DNA from: Flavobacterium fluvii
Lineage (GTDB): Bacteria; Bacteroidota; Bacteroidia; Flavobacteriales; Flavobacteriaceae
NCBI RefSeq assembly: GCF_900129545.1
Contig: NZ_FQWB01000001.1
Location: 62,001 to 126,000, forward strand
Length of the DNA stretch: 64,000 bases
Direction of reading: 5' to 3'
Part shown: one piece after another, positions 25,940-34,807 of the stretch
How the letters are laid out: every line of letters starts with the position of its first letter
Numbering within the stretch: the stretch's first letter is position 1
Program-made: the position numbers and the translations under genes
The notes under the pieces: generated by a model
Database searches by the model: none
Seen by the model: only the letters and a program-made list of their open reading frames with translations
Told to the model about the DNA's origin: nothing

Positions 25940-27184
25940 TTATTCGTCTCTAAGTGCTACAATAGGCCTAATTTTGGCAGCTCGATAAGCAGGTACAAAT
26001 CCGGCCAACGCTCCAGCAACTACCAAAACAATCAAGGTTGAAATGGCTACCGTAAAATCAACTTGCGGGTTTACAAAATATTCACTTTGCGCATGTGGAC
26101 CTATTAATTCCAAAAGCGACAATCCAGTCAACAATCCAACGAAACCCGAAATAGTGGTAATAAAGATGGACTCATGCAAAATCATTGCAATTATTGAAAT
26201 TGGAGAAGCTCCAAGCGCTTTCCGAATCCCAATTTCCTTGGTTCGTTCTTTTACGATAATCATCATAATATTGCTGACACCAACAACTCCAGCTATAATG
26301 GTACAAATTCCAACCCACCAAAAAAACAATCGGATATAGAGGTTCAAATCGTAAAATTTTTTTGCTTCGATAGTTGAATTGTAAATACCAATACCACTTT
26401 CATCATCGGGAGCAACTCCATTTTTACCCCTTAACAACAGCCCTAAATCAGTAGTGAATTTCTTGGCTTCAGCCAAAGCTTCTTCATAAGTGTCTTTCTT
26501 TTTAAGGATATATGCCATATAACTGATTTTATCCCCTCCACCAAACACCTTTTGCGCAGTACTCAAAGGCAAGAACACCCTAGATTCTTCTCTTTCTCCT
26601 CCTGGATCGGTATATACGCCAACCACTTTGAAATTAATGTTGCTTATAACAAGTTGTTCCCCAATAGGATTTTTTTCCTTGAACAGATCCAACTTTATTT
26701 TCATTCCAATCACCGCCACTTTTTCATTATAAAGAAGATCATTTGCATTTATGGATCTACCTTGAACGACTGAGGTATTTTCAATCGCCAGAAAATCAGG
26801 ATTGACACCGCGATACTGGTAGTTTCCAGATTCTTTGCCATAACTCATAGTGATTCCCCAAGCATTGTAACTAGCTGAATTTTTATCCAATTGATCACCA
26901 TATTTTTGAACCGGAATATCGTAATCGCTATTTCTAAACTGGATTTGCCTTCCAGGATTCATTCCTTTGTAGGCTTTTGTGGTTGCCCCAGACCAAACCT
27001 CTATAATTCCTGCCGCATCATGTTCAAATTGTTTTTCGATTCCGTTCTGCAACCCTTTTCCAACCCCGAGAAGAATCACCAAAATAAAAATACCGGAAGC
27101 CACGGAGACTCCCGTGAGGAAAGTTCTCAGTTTATTTTTCGAGATAGCCTCAAATATTTCCTGCCAGCGTTCAATATTAAACAT
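25940..27184 (-). CDS. MacB-type ABC transporter permease (2)
   Basis: This 414-residue paralogue of the neighbouring permease has the same layout: N-terminal helix, periplasmic PCD domain and three terminal helices, with VKERTKEIGIRKALGASPISI. Its start overlaps the ATPase gene by 8 bp, which suggests coupled translation. Two different permeases in one operon suggest a heterodimeric transporter. Confidence 0.92.
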   Translation of the reverse strand: MFNIERWQEIFEAISKNKLRTFLTGVSVASGIFILVILLGVGKGLQNGIEKQFEHDAAGIIEVWSGATTKAYKGMNPGRQIQFRNSDYDIPVQKYGDQLDKNSASYNAWGITMSYGKESGNYQYRGVNPDFLAIENTSVVQGRSINANDLLYNEKVAVIGMKIKLDLFKEKNPIGEQLVISNINFKVVGVYTDPGGEREESRVFLPLSTAQKVFGGGDKISYMAYILKKKDTYEEALAEAKKFTTDLGLLLRGKNGVAPDDESGIGIYNSTIEAKKFYDLNLYIRLFFWWVGICTIIAGVVGVSNIMMIIVKERTKEIGIRKALGASPISIIAMILHESIFITTISGFVGLLTGLSLLELIGPHAQSEYFVNPQVDFTVAISTLIVLVVAGALAGFVPAYRAAKIRPIVALRDE

Positions 27185-27878
27185 AAGATGAAGCTCTAAC
27201 TTGTTCTACCATTTTATCATCGATGATTACTCCATCTTTCAAGACTACGTTTCTTTTGCACATGGCCGCAATATCGGGTTCATGGGTCACAATCAAAATT
27301 GTTTTCCCTTCGTCATTTATTCCTTGAATAAGTTCCATTACTTCATAGGAAGTCACTGTATCCAAAGCTCCTGTTGGCTCATCGGCCAATAATACTTTTG
27401 GATTGGACGCCAAGGCTCTTGCAATGGCAACACGTTGTTTTTGCCCACCGGAAAGTTCATTGGGCAAATGGTGTGAATGCGAAGACAATCCGACTTTTTC
27501 AAGGTATTTCATCGCAATATCGTTGCGCTCTTTTCTCTTTACACCTTGATAATACAAAGGCAAAGCCACATTGTCCAATGCGCTTTTGTAATTAATCAGG
27601 TTAAAAGATTGAAAAACAAAACCTAGGAATTGGTTTCTATATTTAGAAGCGATAGTTTCGTTTAATTTTTTGATTGGCACTTTGTCCAAAGTGTAAAGTC
27701 CAGAATCAGCCTCGTCAAGTATTCCTAAAATATTCAACAAGGTAGATTTTCCAGAACCGGAGGAACCCATGATGGCCACCAACTCCCCTTCTTTAATATT
27801 GAAATTGATTCCTTTTAGCACATGCAATTCGGAACTTCCCATTTTATAGGATTTATGTAAGTCTTTAATTTCAATCAT
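27177..27878 (-). CDS. ABC transporter ATP-binding protein (MacB/LolD-like)
   Basis: This 233-residue protein has Walker A GSSGSGKST, Q-loop region FVFQSFNLI, signature LSGGQKQRVAIARAL, Walker B VLLADEPTGALD and H-loop VTHEP. It belongs to the family that powers MacB/FtsX-type mechanotransmitting exporters. As first gene of the leftward operon ATPase-permease-permease-adaptor-TolC-adaptor it should energise the whole complex. No consensus promoter was found in the 120 bp upstream. Confidence 0.95.
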   Translation of the reverse strand: MIEIKDLHKSYKMGSSELHVLKGINFNIKEGELVAIMGSSGSGKSTLLNILGILDEADSGLYTLDKVPIKKLNETIASKYRNQFLGFVFQSFNLINYKSALDNVALPLYYQGVKRKERNDIAMKYLEKVGLSSHSHHLPNELSGGQKQRVAIARALASNPKVLLADEPTGALDTVTSYEVMELIQGINDEGKTILIVTHEPDIAAMCKRNVVLKDGVIIDDKMVEQVRASSYV

Positions 27879-28008
27879 ATCTACCTGAATTAGAGAACAA
27901 TATTAATTATTCTGCGGAATAAATTGTAATAACAAAATGTTAATACCTAATCGTATTTTAACAAATAAGACTTCTTTCGATTGAAAATGTTACAGTTTGA
28001 ATCGAAAA

Positions 28009-28030
28009 TATATTTGTTTTGTTAATTTTG
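28009..28030 (+). promoter_or_regulatory. Two candidate -7 boxes ahead of the DUF4403 gene
   Basis: TATATTTG (28009-28016) and TAATTTTG (28023-28030) both fit TAnnTTTG. TTG at 27997-27999 lies 23 nt before the second box. Either box would place the transcription start inside the longer possible ORF, which supports the start codon at 28051. Confidence 0.5.
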
Positions 28031-28050
28031 TTCTATCAATCCAAAATAAA

Positions 28051-29460
28051 ATGATGAAATCCCTTTCTGTTCTACTTGTTTTTCTGGCCATCTTCTTTAT
28101 TTCGAGCTGTTCCACATCCAATAAAATAGCGGCACTAAAACCCGAACCAGACAATGCCGACCCATTGGTTTATGAAAACACTCCTTCCTTCATCAATTTG
28201 CCCATTAGCGTAAAACTCAAGGATGTCGAAAACCAAACCAATGCACTCTTGAATGGTTTGATCTATGAAGACAACAACATTGAAGACGACAATATCGAGA
28301 TGAAAATCTGGAAATTGGCTCCAATTACCATCGAAAATGACAAAGAAAGTGCTGGTGGAAAAATAAAAACAATATTGCCATTAAAAGCGGTGGTCAAATA
28401 TAGAATCGGCACAAAAACCATGGGAGTTGATTTGTACAACACCAAAGAATTTAATCTAAACGGATTGGTAACCCTCGTAAGCGATGTGGGTTTGACCAAT
28501 TGGAAACTCAACACCAAAACAGAACTAAAATCCTTGGATTGGAACGAAAGTCCAACAATGGTCGTCTTTGGGAAAAATGTTCCCGTTACTTATCTCATCA
28601 ATCCCGCCGTGAAGCTTTTCAGGTCTAAAATCGAGAGCAAGATTGATGCCGCCATTGAAAAATCTATGGATTTTAAACCCAATGTTTTGGCTGCTTTGGA
28701 AAAAATATGCACTCCTTTTCAAATGAGTGAAACGTATGAAAGTTGGCTTCGAATTGTTCCCGTTGAAATCTATTCGACCAATGCCAAACTCAAAAACGAC
28801 ACTTTTTTGATGGAAATGGGAATGAAATGCATGATGGAAACTTTGATTGGAGGCAAACCAGAATCAAAATTTGATGCCTCAAAAATTGTCTTGAAACCCG
28901 TAACAAAAATCCCGAACCAAATCACGGCAAATGTCGCCGCGGTTTCCACTTATGCGGAAGCATCCAAAATAATGACCAAAAATTTTGCAGGACAGGAATT
29001 TAGTTCCGGCAGTAAAAAAGTAAAAGTGCAAAATGTTGGGATTTGGCACAAAAACGACAAAATGGTGATTGCATTGGACCTTTTGGGAACGGTAAACGGA
29101 ACAATATATTTAACGGGCTTTCCACAATACAACGAACAAACAAAAGAAGTGTATTTTGACAAATTGGATTACGCCTTGGACACCAAGAATAAATTGATGC
29201 GCACCGCAAACTGGCTGGCACAAGGATTGGTTTTAAGAAAAATTCAGGAGAGTTGTCGTTATTCCATCGTTCCTAATTTGGAAGAAGGAAAACAAAACAT
29301 GGCTGCTTATTTGAAAAATTATTCGCCAATGTCAGGTGTTTTTGTCAACGGCAAAATGGAGGATATTCAATTCCAGAAAATTCAATTGACAAACAAGGCC
29401 GTTATCGCTTTTATAAAAGTAAACGGAACGGTAAATGTTTCCGTGGACGGCTTGAAGTAA
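28051..29460 (+). CDS. DUF4403 family lipoprotein
   Basis: This protein of about 469 residues starts MMKSLSVLLVFLAIFF with a lipobox-like ISSCS, so it is probably lipid-anchored. The mature part resembles DUF4403 proteins of Bacteroidota, in which repeated lipid-binding-like (SMP/BPI-like) beta folds are suspected. Features include SFINLPISVKLKDVENQTN and a C-terminal VFVNGKMEDI. The frame extends upstream to 27997, but the promoter boxes and the signal sequence favour 28051. It converges with the oxidase assembly genes. Confidence 0.8.
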   Translation: MMKSLSVLLVFLAIFFISSCSTSNKIAALKPEPDNADPLVYENTPSFINLPISVKLKDVENQTNALLNGLIYEDNNIEDDNIEMKIWKLAPITIENDKESAGGKIKTILPLKAVVKYRIGTKTMGVDLYNTKEFNLNGLVTLVSDVGLTNWKLNTKTELKSLDWNESPTMVVFGKNVPVTYLINPAVKLFRSKIESKIDAAIEKSMDFKPNVLAALEKICTPFQMSETYESWLRIVPVEIYSTNAKLKNDTFLMEMGMKCMMETLIGGKPESKFDASKIVLKPVTKIPNQITANVAAVSTYAEASKIMTKNFAGQEFSSGSKKVKVQNVGIWHKNDKMVIALDLLGTVNGTIYLTGFPQYNEQTKEVYFDKLDYALDTKNKLMRTANWLAQGLVLRKIQESCRYSIVPNLEEGKQNMAAYLKNYSPMSGVFVNGKMEDIQFQKIQLTNKAVIAFIKVNGTVNVSVDGLK

Positions 29461-29482
29461 TTTCAGATTGATATTGCAATTG

Positions 29483-29749
29483 TTATTGCTTTTTCTGCTT
29501 TCTCATTCGATAGATATAGTATCCTATTCCAGCAACAAGCAAATAAGGAATGACCATCAAGTAAACGATGCCGTCATTTACGGCTTGTGCTTTAGCGGTA
29601 TTTCCTTCAGTTTCCAAAGCGGCACGACACATCGCACATTGAGCGTTAGCCGAAAGAGAAAAGAACATGGAAAAAAGAATATAGAAAAAAACTCTTACTC
29701 TATAACCTTTTTGCTCTTTACTCTTTGTTCTGTTTTCTATACTAAACAT
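29483..29749 (-). CDS. Small CxxC membrane protein next to oxidase assembly genes
   Basis: This 88-residue protein has an N-terminal hydrophobic segment ending SLSANAQ, a short periplasmic stretch with CAMCRAALE, a second membrane helix (IVYLMVIPYLLVAGIGYYIY) and a basic tail. It overlaps the DUF420 gene by 8 bp and closes the assembly operon. I do not recognise a named family. The CxxC placed just outside the membrane in a SCO/DUF420 setting suggests a role in copper or thiol handling for cytochrome oxidase. Confidence 0.75.
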   Translation of the reverse strand: MFSIENRTKSKEQKGYRVRVFFYILFSMFFSLSANAQCAMCRAALETEGNTAKAQAVNDGIVYLMVIPYLLVAGIGYYIYRMRKQKKQ

Positions 29750-30281
29750 AATATGGAGAAATCAATAAATATACAACCACACCAGTAACGGCAACGTACA
29801 ACCAAATTGGGAACGTGATTTTGGCTATTTTTTTATGTTTGTCAAATTTGTTGGCCAAGGCACGAACATAAGTAATCAAAACCAGTGGAATTACGGCAAT
29901 GGACAAAAGGATGTGCGATATTAAAATAAAAAAATAAATAGGCCTGATTATCCCTTCCCCACCAAATTTTGTGGATTCCGAAGTCATGTGATAAGCAACA
30001 TACATCACCAAAAAAGCTACCGAAAGCGCAATGGCAGAAGTCATCAATTGTTCGTGAAGTTTTCTTTTGCCATTTTTAATGGCCAATACTCCAGCGACCA
30101 AAACCACTGCAGTAATCCCGTTTATCGCAGCGTAAATAGGAGGCAGAAATGAAAGTGGCTCAACGTGGAAACCAAAATCTTTTAGCTTGACGCTGAAAAG
30201 AAGTGCCACCACAACTGGAATCAAAATTGATACAATTATTATAAACTTGCTGAATTTTTGTTCTAATGAATGATCTTCCAT
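29742..30281 (-). CDS. DUF420 family membrane protein (oxidase assembly, CtaM-like)
   Basis: This 179-residue protein has five membrane helices and histidines at helix ends (KLHEQLM, YVAYHMTSES, FILISHILL, NKFDKHKKIAKIT). The layout is that of DUF420/CtaM proteins needed for maturation of heme-copper oxidases. It lies one base from the SCO gene stop and within an operon of oxidase subunits and heme O synthase, which supports the assignment. Confidence 0.85.
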   Translation of the reverse strand: MEDHSLEQKFSKFIIIVSILIPVVVALLFSVKLKDFGFHVEPLSFLPPIYAAINGITAVVLVAGVLAIKNGKRKLHEQLMTSAIALSVAFLVMYVAYHMTSESTKFGGEGIIRPIYFFILISHILLSIAVIPLVLITYVRALANKFDKHKKIAKITFPIWLYVAVTGVVVYLLISPYYV

Positions 30282-30282
30282 C

Positions 30283-30969
30283 TTATTCTTTTAATAAAAT
30301 TGCTATATCTTGTTGAATGTCCCTTACCCCTTTTTTATCCAAACCGTCATAATACAAAATCGGGTTTCCAAACTCGTCATATCGACAACGGATATTCCCT
30401 TTTTTGTCAATTAGGGCAAACAATCCCGAATGCTCGAAACCACCTTTTACTTTGCTGTTTTGACCTGCATAAAGGTTAAATCCTTTGTTGGACAAATCAA
30501 AAATATAAGCTTTATCACCAGTCAAGAAATTCCAATTGGATGATTTAACTCCCAATAGTTCCCTGTGGGTTTTCAAAACCGCAGGAGTATCGTGTTCTGG
30601 GTCAATGGAAATGGAAACAATACCAAAATTAGGATTTCCAAAGAATTTTTTTTCAATACCCAACATGCTTTGATTCATCTTTGGACAAATGGAAGGACAA
30701 GTCGTGAAGAAAAATTCCAGGACATATACTTTCCCTTTGTAGGTTTCATTGCTGATCTTTACATTGTCTTGGTTGACCAATTCAAATTTGGGTACAGGAC
30801 CAATTTTATCCAATTTCCCATCATCCTTTGAGGAATTGGAAACCTTGTCCAATCGATCCCCTTTTACAATTTCATTGTTTTCAATTCTATCGACAATTTC
30901 CGGAACAACCAAGATTCCAAAAATTAGAATAACAAAGGAAATCCAGATGTATGATTTGTTTTTAAGCAT
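30283..30969 (-). CDS. SCO family copper-delivery protein
   Basis: This 228-residue protein has an N-terminal membrane anchor (YIWISFVILIFGILVVPEI) and a thioredoxin-like domain. It carries the copper ligands CPSICPKM (C91, C95) and a later conserved His in FEHSGLFALID. SCO proteins deliver or reduce the CuA centre of cytochrome c oxidase subunit II on the periplasmic side. It is clustered with oxidase genes and flanked by a second SCO-like protein that lacks these cysteines. Confidence 0.95.
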   Translation of the reverse strand: MLKNKSYIWISFVILIFGILVVPEIVDRIENNEIVKGDRLDKVSNSSKDDGKLDKIGPVPKFELVNQDNVKISNETYKGKVYVLEFFFTTCPSICPKMNQSMLGIEKKFFGNPNFGIVSISIDPEHDTPAVLKTHRELLGVKSSNWNFLTGDKAYIFDLSNKGFNLYAGQNSKVKGGFEHSGLFALIDKKGNIRCRYDEFGNPILYYDGLDKKGVRDIQQDIAILLKE

Positions 30970-30981
30970 GATTCCTGAAAG

Positions 30982-31623
30982 TTAAAGCTTTTTAGTGGCG
31001 TTATGGTTTTTTTTGAGTGCTGCACGGTATTCGTACAGGATAACCTTGAAATCATCCAGCATTTCATTGCTCAGTTCAGCGGGATGAAAAGTGCTGTACC
31101 CTTCTTTATATCCTTTTTTTTCCTTTCTTCCTCGCAGGTTCCTTTCTTTGTCAAGAATATATACGTTTGGAGTACCCAAATCTTTGTCCAATTTTCCAAC
31201 GAGATTCAGTTGGCTGTAATAGGCATTAATATCTTCAGGTGAAGCAAAAACAAAATGCCATTGGCTAACATCCGTGAATCCTTTCAAAACATCAATTAGG
31301 CTTTTCGCTTGTTCTTCAGTTCCCAAAGGACAAACCACCACAAATTGCAAATCTTTGAAAGTGTGGTAGCGTTGGTAGATTTTTTCGTTTAGATTAAAAT
31401 AATTCCCCCTGTTTTTTAAGAGATTGGAACCTGAAAAACCAAGAATTGTTATTTTGTTGTCCAAACTGACTTTTTCATTTTTCAAGGATTTCCAATTGCC
31501 GAAATCAGCAACTTTGGGAGTGATAACAGGCAATTTGGTAAAGCTGTTTACTCCTGATGCAAAAAAAAGATAGGCAACAATGGGTAAAACAAAAAGAACG
31601 AAGAGAACAATATTTTTTTTCAT
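30982..31623 (-). CDS. SCO/thioredoxin-fold protein without copper-binding cysteines
   Basis: This 213-residue protein starts at the ATG at 31623, where a normal membrane anchor begins (NIVLFVLFVLPIVAYLFFA); the frame opens 15 codons earlier. The rest resembles an SCO/thioredoxin fold: KITILGFSGSNLLKNRGN replaces the CxxxC loop, then LQFVVVCPLGTEEQ, HFVFASPED and NVYILDKERNLRGR. The metal ligands are absent, so a chaperone, assembly or regulatory role is more likely than copper transfer. It lies 12 bp upstream of the canonical SCO gene. Confidence 0.75.
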   Translation of the reverse strand: MKKNIVLFVLFVLPIVAYLFFASGVNSFTKLPVITPKVADFGNWKSLKNEKVSLDNKITILGFSGSNLLKNRGNYFNLNEKIYQRYHTFKDLQFVVVCPLGTEEQAKSLIDVLKGFTDVSQWHFVFASPEDINAYYSQLNLVGKLDKDLGTPNVYILDKERNLRGRKEKKGYKEGYSTFHPAELSNEMLDDFKVILYEYRAALKKNHNATKKL

Positions 31624-31699
31624 GATCGTGCCGAAGTATAATGTGCAAAAATAAAAAAAGGCACGCAAAGCGCACCCTTTTTATTGAATTAATATTTTG

Positions 31700-32050
31700 T
31701 TAAAAATTCCACTTAATCGTGCTATTTTTAAAAACCCCAAATATATAATGCGCTTCCGTCAAAAGAATAAAAAGCAAATAAATTACCAGAAAAATCAACG
31801 GCCATATTACCGAATTTCTTAGCGTTGCTCTTTCTCCCTCCATGTGCATGAAGGCATAAACAATATAATAAGCTTTAACCCCTGTTAAAATAATGAATAA
31901 CCAGTTAAGCAAATTCAAGCCCAAAAAACTATTCAAGTGTAGAGAGTCCGGTTTAATGATACCAAAAATTACCTCAACAATTGTTATTACAGACAATATC
32001 CCAAAAACCGTCCAGATTCTTTTTGTATTTGATTCGTGTGCGTGTGACAT
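31700..32050 (-). CDS. Cytochrome c oxidase subunit IV-type protein
   Basis: This 116-residue protein has three membrane helices, opening SHAHESNTKRIWTVFGILS. The FMHMEGERATLRNSVIWPL loop is characteristic of the prokaryotic small subunit IV (caa3/cytochrome C oxidase subunit IV family) that stabilises the oxidase. It is 19 bp downstream of the larger subunit III gene. Confidence 0.9.
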   Translation of the reverse strand: MSHAHESNTKRIWTVFGILSVITIVEVIFGIIKPDSLHLNSFLGLNLLNWLFIILTGVKAYYIVYAFMHMEGERATLRNSVIWPLIFLVIYLLFILLTEAHYIFGVFKNSTIKWNF

Positions 32051-32069
32051 AATAATTACTTTTTGTAAA

Positions 32070-33098
32070 TTAAATTAGATAGAAAACCGTGAATACAAAC
32101 ACCCAAACCAAATCAACAAAGTGCCAATATAGTCCCACTTTTTCTACCATTTCATAGCTTCTTCTTTTCTCGTAAGTTCCAATTAAAACATTAAAGAAAA
32201 TAATGATATTAATGACTACTCCCGAGAATACGTGGAAACCGTGGAAACCTGTAATAAAGAAAAAGAAATCGGCAAACAACTTGCTACCATATTCGTTTCT
32301 TGTCAAGTTGGCACCTTCCACAACCAAACTTGCTTGATTCAATCGCAATTCCGATTCTTCTCTTGTCAAAACCGTTTTATGTTTGTGCTTGGTTAATTCG
32401 TGATTGATTTTAGTGTCTTTTTCATTGGCCGAACTATCTTCGTAAATAACCTCGGTTCTGATTAAAATTTCAGGATGTGCCTTGAAACCTGCTTGAACTT
32501 CTGCCACGGAATAAGTTGGCAAAGCAGCTTCGTCCATAAACCATTTTCCTTTGTTTCTTTCTAACTGCTCTCTTTCTTCCGGCAATGTAGCGGCGAAATC
32601 GGCGAGTGCCACTCGGTGTCCTTCCTTGTCGACAAACTGAAGTAAACTTCCTCCTTTTGTTTCGACTGCACCATATTCTCCCTTGATGAAGTTTTTCCAT
32701 TCCCAAGCTTGTGAGCCCACGAAAATCAAACCACCAATAATGGTCAAGAACAGATAAATGACTACTTTATCTTTTTTCAATTGGTGACCTGCATCAACGG
32801 CAAGAACCATCGTCACTGATGAAAAGATCAAAATAAAAGTCATAAATGCCACATAATACATCGGTGCCGAAACCCCGTGCATAAATGGGAAGTGTGTAAA
32901 CACTTCATCGGCCAAAGGCCAAGTTTCAATAAATTTAAATCTAGAAAAGCCGTAAGCAGCTAAAAATCCCGAGAAAGTCAAAGCATCCGACAGGATAAAA
33001 AACCACATCATTAATTTGCCATAACTAGCTCCCATTGGCTGATTTTCTCCGCCTCCCCAAATTTTTTCTCCACTATTTGCAGTAGTAACTGTATCCAT
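32070..33098 (-). CDS. Cytochrome c oxidase subunit III with a large loop insertion
   Basis: This 342-residue heme-copper oxidase subunit III has family motifs GSQAWEWKNFI and, near the C-terminus, FFFITGFHGFHVFSGV and YWHFVDLVWVFVF. Between them (about residues 138-270) lies a charged, non-hydrophobic insertion of about 130 residues that ordinary subunit III proteins of 190-260 residues lack. Seven membrane segments can still be placed around it. It is adjacent to a second, short subunit III gene. Confidence 0.92.
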   Translation of the reverse strand: MDTVTTANSGEKIWGGGENQPMGASYGKLMMWFFILSDALTFSGFLAAYGFSRFKFIETWPLADEVFTHFPFMHGVSAPMYYVAFMTFILIFSSVTMVLAVDAGHQLKKDKVVIYLFLTIIGGLIFVGSQAWEWKNFIKGEYGAVETKGGSLLQFVDKEGHRVALADFAATLPEEREQLERNKGKWFMDEAALPTYSVAEVQAGFKAHPEILIRTEVIYEDSSANEKDTKINHELTKHKHKTVLTREESELRLNQASLVVEGANLTRNEYGSKLFADFFFFITGFHGFHVFSGVVINIIIFFNVLIGTYEKRRSYEMVEKVGLYWHFVDLVWVFVFTVFYLI

Positions 33099-33140
33099 AA
33101 AAGTTATTCGTTAAAAAGTTCCCAAATCTACAATTTTTTC

Positions 33141-33728
33141 TTATTTAAAGAAAAATAAAAATAAAAATAATAAAACCCATAATAAATCAAGAAAGTGCCA
33201 GTACATCGCACCTAACTCAATCCCAAGAGTTTGTGTTGAATTGTATTTTTGTTTAAAATGATTATAAATTATAATTAAAAGTGAAATTAACCCTCCAGCA
33301 AGATGCAACAAGTGTACAACAGTAACTATATATAGGAATGTTGTCGTGATGGAACTCTCCGCCCCGGTAAAATAATAACCACTTTCCACTATTTGCCCAA
33401 AGCCCACAAACTGTAAAACCACGAACAAAATTCCCAAAGCCAAAGTAGCCAAAAGAAATATCGTTGTCGATTTTTGATTGTCTTTTTGAATGGCTTTCTT
33501 CGCCAAATGAAAAGTAACGCTACATCCTATTATTACAGCAGTGCTATAGAAAAAAGCGGATGGCAATTGAAAATCCTTCAACCAATCCACTCTGGATTTA
33601 CTTACAATAAAAGCACTTGTAAGTCCAGCAAACATCATGATCATACTCATCATTGCAAACATTAACAGCAATTTGTATGATCGATCTGATCTTGATTTAT
33701 GCTCTTCGGCGGTCATTGTTGTTGTCAT
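33141..33728 (-). CDS. Cytochrome c oxidase subunit III (short form)
   Basis: This 195-residue protein has five membrane helices (MMFAGLTSAFIVSKS, TAVIIGCSVTFHLAKKA and others) and the closing MYWHFLDLLWVLLFLFLF typical of subunit III. It starts 2 bp after the heme O synthase stop, in the order ctaB-coxIII(short)-coxIII(long)-IV, a common Bacteroidota arrangement. It contributes structurally to the oxidase in the cytoplasmic membrane. Confidence 0.92.
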   Translation of the reverse strand: MTTTMTAEEHKSRSDRSYKLLLMFAMMSMIMMFAGLTSAFIVSKSRVDWLKDFQLPSAFFYSTAVIIGCSVTFHLAKKAIQKDNQKSTTIFLLATLALGILFVVLQFVGFGQIVESGYYFTGAESSITTTFLYIVTVVHLLHLAGGLISLLIIIYNHFKQKYNSTQTLGIELGAMYWHFLDLLWVLLFLFLFFFK

Positions 33729-33730
33729 AA

Positions 33731-34633
33731 CTATCTTAAAAATTTATCAAATATATAAATCAATTGCAGCAAGGTTATATAAGAAACACTTACCAACATC
33801 AAGGTTCTTGCAGCTTTTGCAGTTCTTAGTTTATACAATCTCGCTGCATAAAAAAGCATCCAAAGTCCCAGCAAAAATACCAAAACCGCTGCTATTGGCG
33901 AAATAAACAATTGTCCCGTATAACCCAAAGATGGCAATAGCGAAGCTATAATTAACCAAACAGTGTACAATATTATTTGCAAAGCCGTTCCTTTGTCTTT
34001 CTTGCCTGTTGGCAACATAAAGAAACCTGCTTTTTCATAGTCTTCATATAAAAACCAGCCGATTGCCCAAAAATGGGGGAACTGCCAAAAAAACTGGATC
34101 AAGAACAAGGTTCCGGCTTCGATTCCAAATTCTCCCGTTGCCGCAACCCAACCCAACATAAACGGAATCGCTCCCGGAAAAGCACCCACAAAAACCGACA
34201 ACGAAGTCACCGTTTTCAGGGGCGTGTAAATACTGGTATATAAAAATATGGAAATCGCACCAAACATCGCCGATTTTGGATTGATGCTATAAAGAAGAAC
34301 AATACCGATAATGGTAAGAATACTGGCAACGACCAACGCCACGTTTGGCGCCATTCTCCCCGAGGCAACTGGACGATTTTTAGTTCTGTCCATCAAGGCA
34401 TCAAGATCTTTTTCGATGACTTGGTTGTAGGCATTAGACGCGCCCACCATGCAATAACCACCAATAGCCAGCTTCAACAAGACAATCCAATGCAAAGTCT
34501 TGAAATCTTCAACACCAAGCAAAAAACCAGCTAATGAAGAAAACACGACGCTAATAGCCAATCCAGCTTTAGTAATTGCTTTGAAATCAGTATATATTGA
34601 TTTTACGGAAAGGGTATTGGGCGTGCTGTTCAA
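33731..34633 (-). CDS. ctaB: Heme O synthase (protoheme IX farnesyltransferase)
   Basis: This 300-residue UbiA-family prenyltransferase farnesylates heme B to heme O in the membrane for the oxidase. The aspartate motif NAYNQVIEKDLDALMDRTKN is clear and is followed by RPVASGR; eight to nine hydrophobic segments are visible. The start is a TTG at 34633, opening MNSTPNTLSVKSIYTDF; no ATG gives the full N-terminus. First gene of the leftward assembly/subunit operon. Confidence 0.95.
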   Translation of the reverse strand: MNSTPNTLSVKSIYTDFKAITKAGLAISVVFSSLAGFLLGVEDFKTLHWIVLLKLAIGGYCMVGASNAYNQVIEKDLDALMDRTKNRPVASGRMAPNVALVVASILTIIGIVLLYSINPKSAMFGAISIFLYTSIYTPLKTVTSLSVFVGAFPGAIPFMLGWVAATGEFGIEAGTLFLIQFFWQFPHFWAIGWFLYEDYEKAGFFMLPTGKKDKGTALQIILYTVWLIIASLLPSLGYTGQLFISPIAAVLVFLLGLWMLFYAARLYKLRTAKAARTLMLVSVSYITLLQLIYIFDKFLR

Positions 34634-34712
34634 GGTTTACTTTGTTTGTTTTTTTAAAACTTTTGCAAAAGTAGTTTATCGAAAGGGATTTGGCAAATAA
34701 AAAATACGGCAT

Positions 34713-34742
34713 AAAAAAACCACGTCTTTTGAGGTTGTGGTT
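34713..34742 (-). terminator. Terminator after the GH105 gene
   Basis: On the minus strand AACCAC and GTGGTT form a short stem followed by seven T. It lies 65 bp after the stop of the GH105 gene and before the ctaB operon. Confidence 0.6.
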
Positions 34743-34807
34743 GTCTTTTGTTTTGCGAAATTATGAGACCAGGAATAGCAACATGCCAAATTTGTTCCCA
34801 TTTACTA

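Noticed and set aside
31669..31700. GGCACGC...GCGCACC as a terminator hairpin after the SCO-like gene region
   Set aside because: The arms are mirror-like, not complementary, so no stable stem forms despite the flanking A and T runs.
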